A DNA stretch of 5,822 bases from Verrucomicrobiota bacterium. Its GTDB lineage: Bacteria; Verrucomicrobiota; Verrucomicrobiia; Verrucomicrobiales; DEV007. Below are positions 5,371-5,822 of the stretch, in pieces. The stretch covers positions 1 through 5,822 of the forward strand of contig JAHDCN010000187.1 of NCBI GenBank assembly GCA_020629815.1, read 5' to 3'. The notes beneath the pieces are model-generated. The model was not told the origin of the DNA, did no database searches, and worked only from the letters and a program-made list of their open reading frames with translations. The translations under genes and the position numbers were made by a program. How positions within the stretch are numbered: the first letter of the stretch is position 1; the number at the start of each line of letters is the position of its first letter.

Positions 5371-5390
5371 TTGACGAAAGTTTTCGTAAA
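5371..5390. promoter_or_regulatory. Proximal candidate BlaI operator dyad, just before the blaI start
   Basis: TTGACGAAAGTTTTCGTAAA pairs at 8 of 10 dyad positions around a central GT, with core ACGAAA/TTTCGT (5374-5387). It ends 8 bases before ATG 5399, covering the region where a promoter -10 or ribosome site would lie, so occupancy would repress blaI itself. The 32-bp spacing to the distal copy fits cooperative binding of dimers on one DNA face. Confidence 0.6.
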
Positions 5391-5398
5391 GATCTTTC

Positions 5399-5803
5399 AT
5401 GGCAAAAAGGAAAGCAGAAACACGGCGTCCTACTGATGCAGAATTTGTGATTCTTCGGGCGCTCTGGGATCTTGGCTCCGCCACTGTACGGGAGGTTTAC
5501 GACCACCTGAATCAGCGGAAAGAAATTGGCTACACTACCGTGCTGAAGCTGATGCAGATAATGACTGAGAAAGGTCTGCTTGAGAAAGACGCTTCTACTC
5601 GTCCTCAAATTTATCAGGCTGCTGATGCGAAAGAGACAACGCAGGAAAACCTGGTCAAGGATTTGGCGCAGCGGGCTTTTGGCGGCTCTGCGGGAAGTCT
5701 GGTTCTGCAGGCATTGAATATTGATTCTGCAAATGCAGAGGAGCTTCGTGAAATCCGTGAGCTTCTTAATTCCCTGGAAAAGAAAGGTGGTGGAAATGAA
5801 TGA
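5399..5803 (+). CDS. blaI: BlaI/MecI/CopY-family winged-helix transcriptional repressor
   Basis: This family of dimeric repressors binds operator dyads and is removed by proteolysis triggered by a membrane M56 peptidase (BlaR1/MecR1 type). The 134-aa product shows the signature: EFVILRALWDLG (15-26), TVREVYDHLNQ (29-39), the recognition helix region GYTTVLKLMQIMTEKGLL (44-61), and wing residues ending IYQAADA (71-77). A helical C-terminal dimerisation part follows, with QRAFGGSAGSLVLQAL (91-106) near where cleavage occurs in the staphylococcal proteins. Two matching dyads lie upstream (5339-5358 and 5371-5390), consistent with autorepression. The next gene starts inside its last codons at 5796. 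The target need not be a beta-lactamase; in many non-Firmicutes such pairs have unknown targets, so the symbol denotes family only. Confidence 0.92.
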   Translation: MAKRKAETRRPTDAEFVILRALWDLGSATVREVYDHLNQRKEIGYTTVLKLMQIMTEKGLLEKDASTRPQIYQAADAKETTQENLVKDLAQRAFGGSAGSLVLQALNIDSANAEELREIRELLNSLEKKGGGNE

Positions 5804-5822
5804 TTCATTCCCGGAAGCCATT
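5796..5822 (+). CDS. Start of the next gene, probably a BlaR1-like M56 peptidase (partial)
   Basis: ATG 5796 opens a frame reading MNDSFPEAI to the window edge, overlapping the end of blaI by 8 bases. A purine-rich GGTGGTGGAA lies directly upstream and could act as its ribosome binding site. Genes immediately downstream of blaI are very often M56-family sensor peptidases, which is the only basis for the assignment. A second ATG at 5800 (other frame) is an alternative start. Only nine codons are visible. Confidence 0.45.

Noticed and set aside
5309..5821. 170-codon open frame on the minus strand
   Set aside because: It is antisense to blaI and its operator region; blaI is strongly supported by its family signature.

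Overview
The window looks like chromosomal DNA of a Verrucomicrobiota-type bacterium. This rests on overall flavour only: a 709-residue LigA with extra loops, a BlaI gene followed at once by the start of what is probably an M56 peptidase gene, a short cysteine-anchored lipoprotein with a Pro/Gln/Met-rich tail, genes with weak or absent Shine-Dalgarno sequences, and repeat-rich intergenic DNA. No rRNA or other taxonomic marker is present, so the assignment is tentative.

Layout, left to right. Positions 1-110 are non-coding, with a perfect 7-bp stem-loop and a GGAGGACACGG-type repeat fragment. A small protein of unknown function (111-410, +) faces a lipoprotein gene (502-1539, -) whose AT-rich upstream region carries a plausible promoter. 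A BrnT-like toxin gene (1739-2017, +) follows. Its expected partner, a CopG/ribbon-helix-helix antitoxin of the IPKF...FW type (2448-2744, +), does not come next. A 430-bp spacer lies between them, holding three REP-like hairpins (5'-GTAG plus an 8-bp stem and GGAA loop), a 161-bp MITE-like inverted-repeat element and three copies of a 14-bp motif at an exact 22-bp period that end 7 bp before the antitoxin start.

The antitoxin stop codon overlaps the ligA start codon (ATGA, 2741-2744), so an accessory antitoxin appears to be translationally coupled to the essential NAD+-dependent DNA ligase (2741-4870, +). A small AT-richer gene of unknown function (4895-5272, +) follows. A 126-bp intergenic region then carries two near-identical dyads 32 bp apart, probable operators for the downstream BlaI/MecI-family repressor gene (5399-5803, +). 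The next gene begins inside the end of blaI at 5796 and runs off the window.

The most interesting region is 1739-2760: a toxin-antitoxin pair apparently pulled apart by repeat elements, with iteron-like sites in front of the antitoxin and an antitoxin-ligA overlap behind it. Everything else looks like ordinary housekeeping or accessory content.
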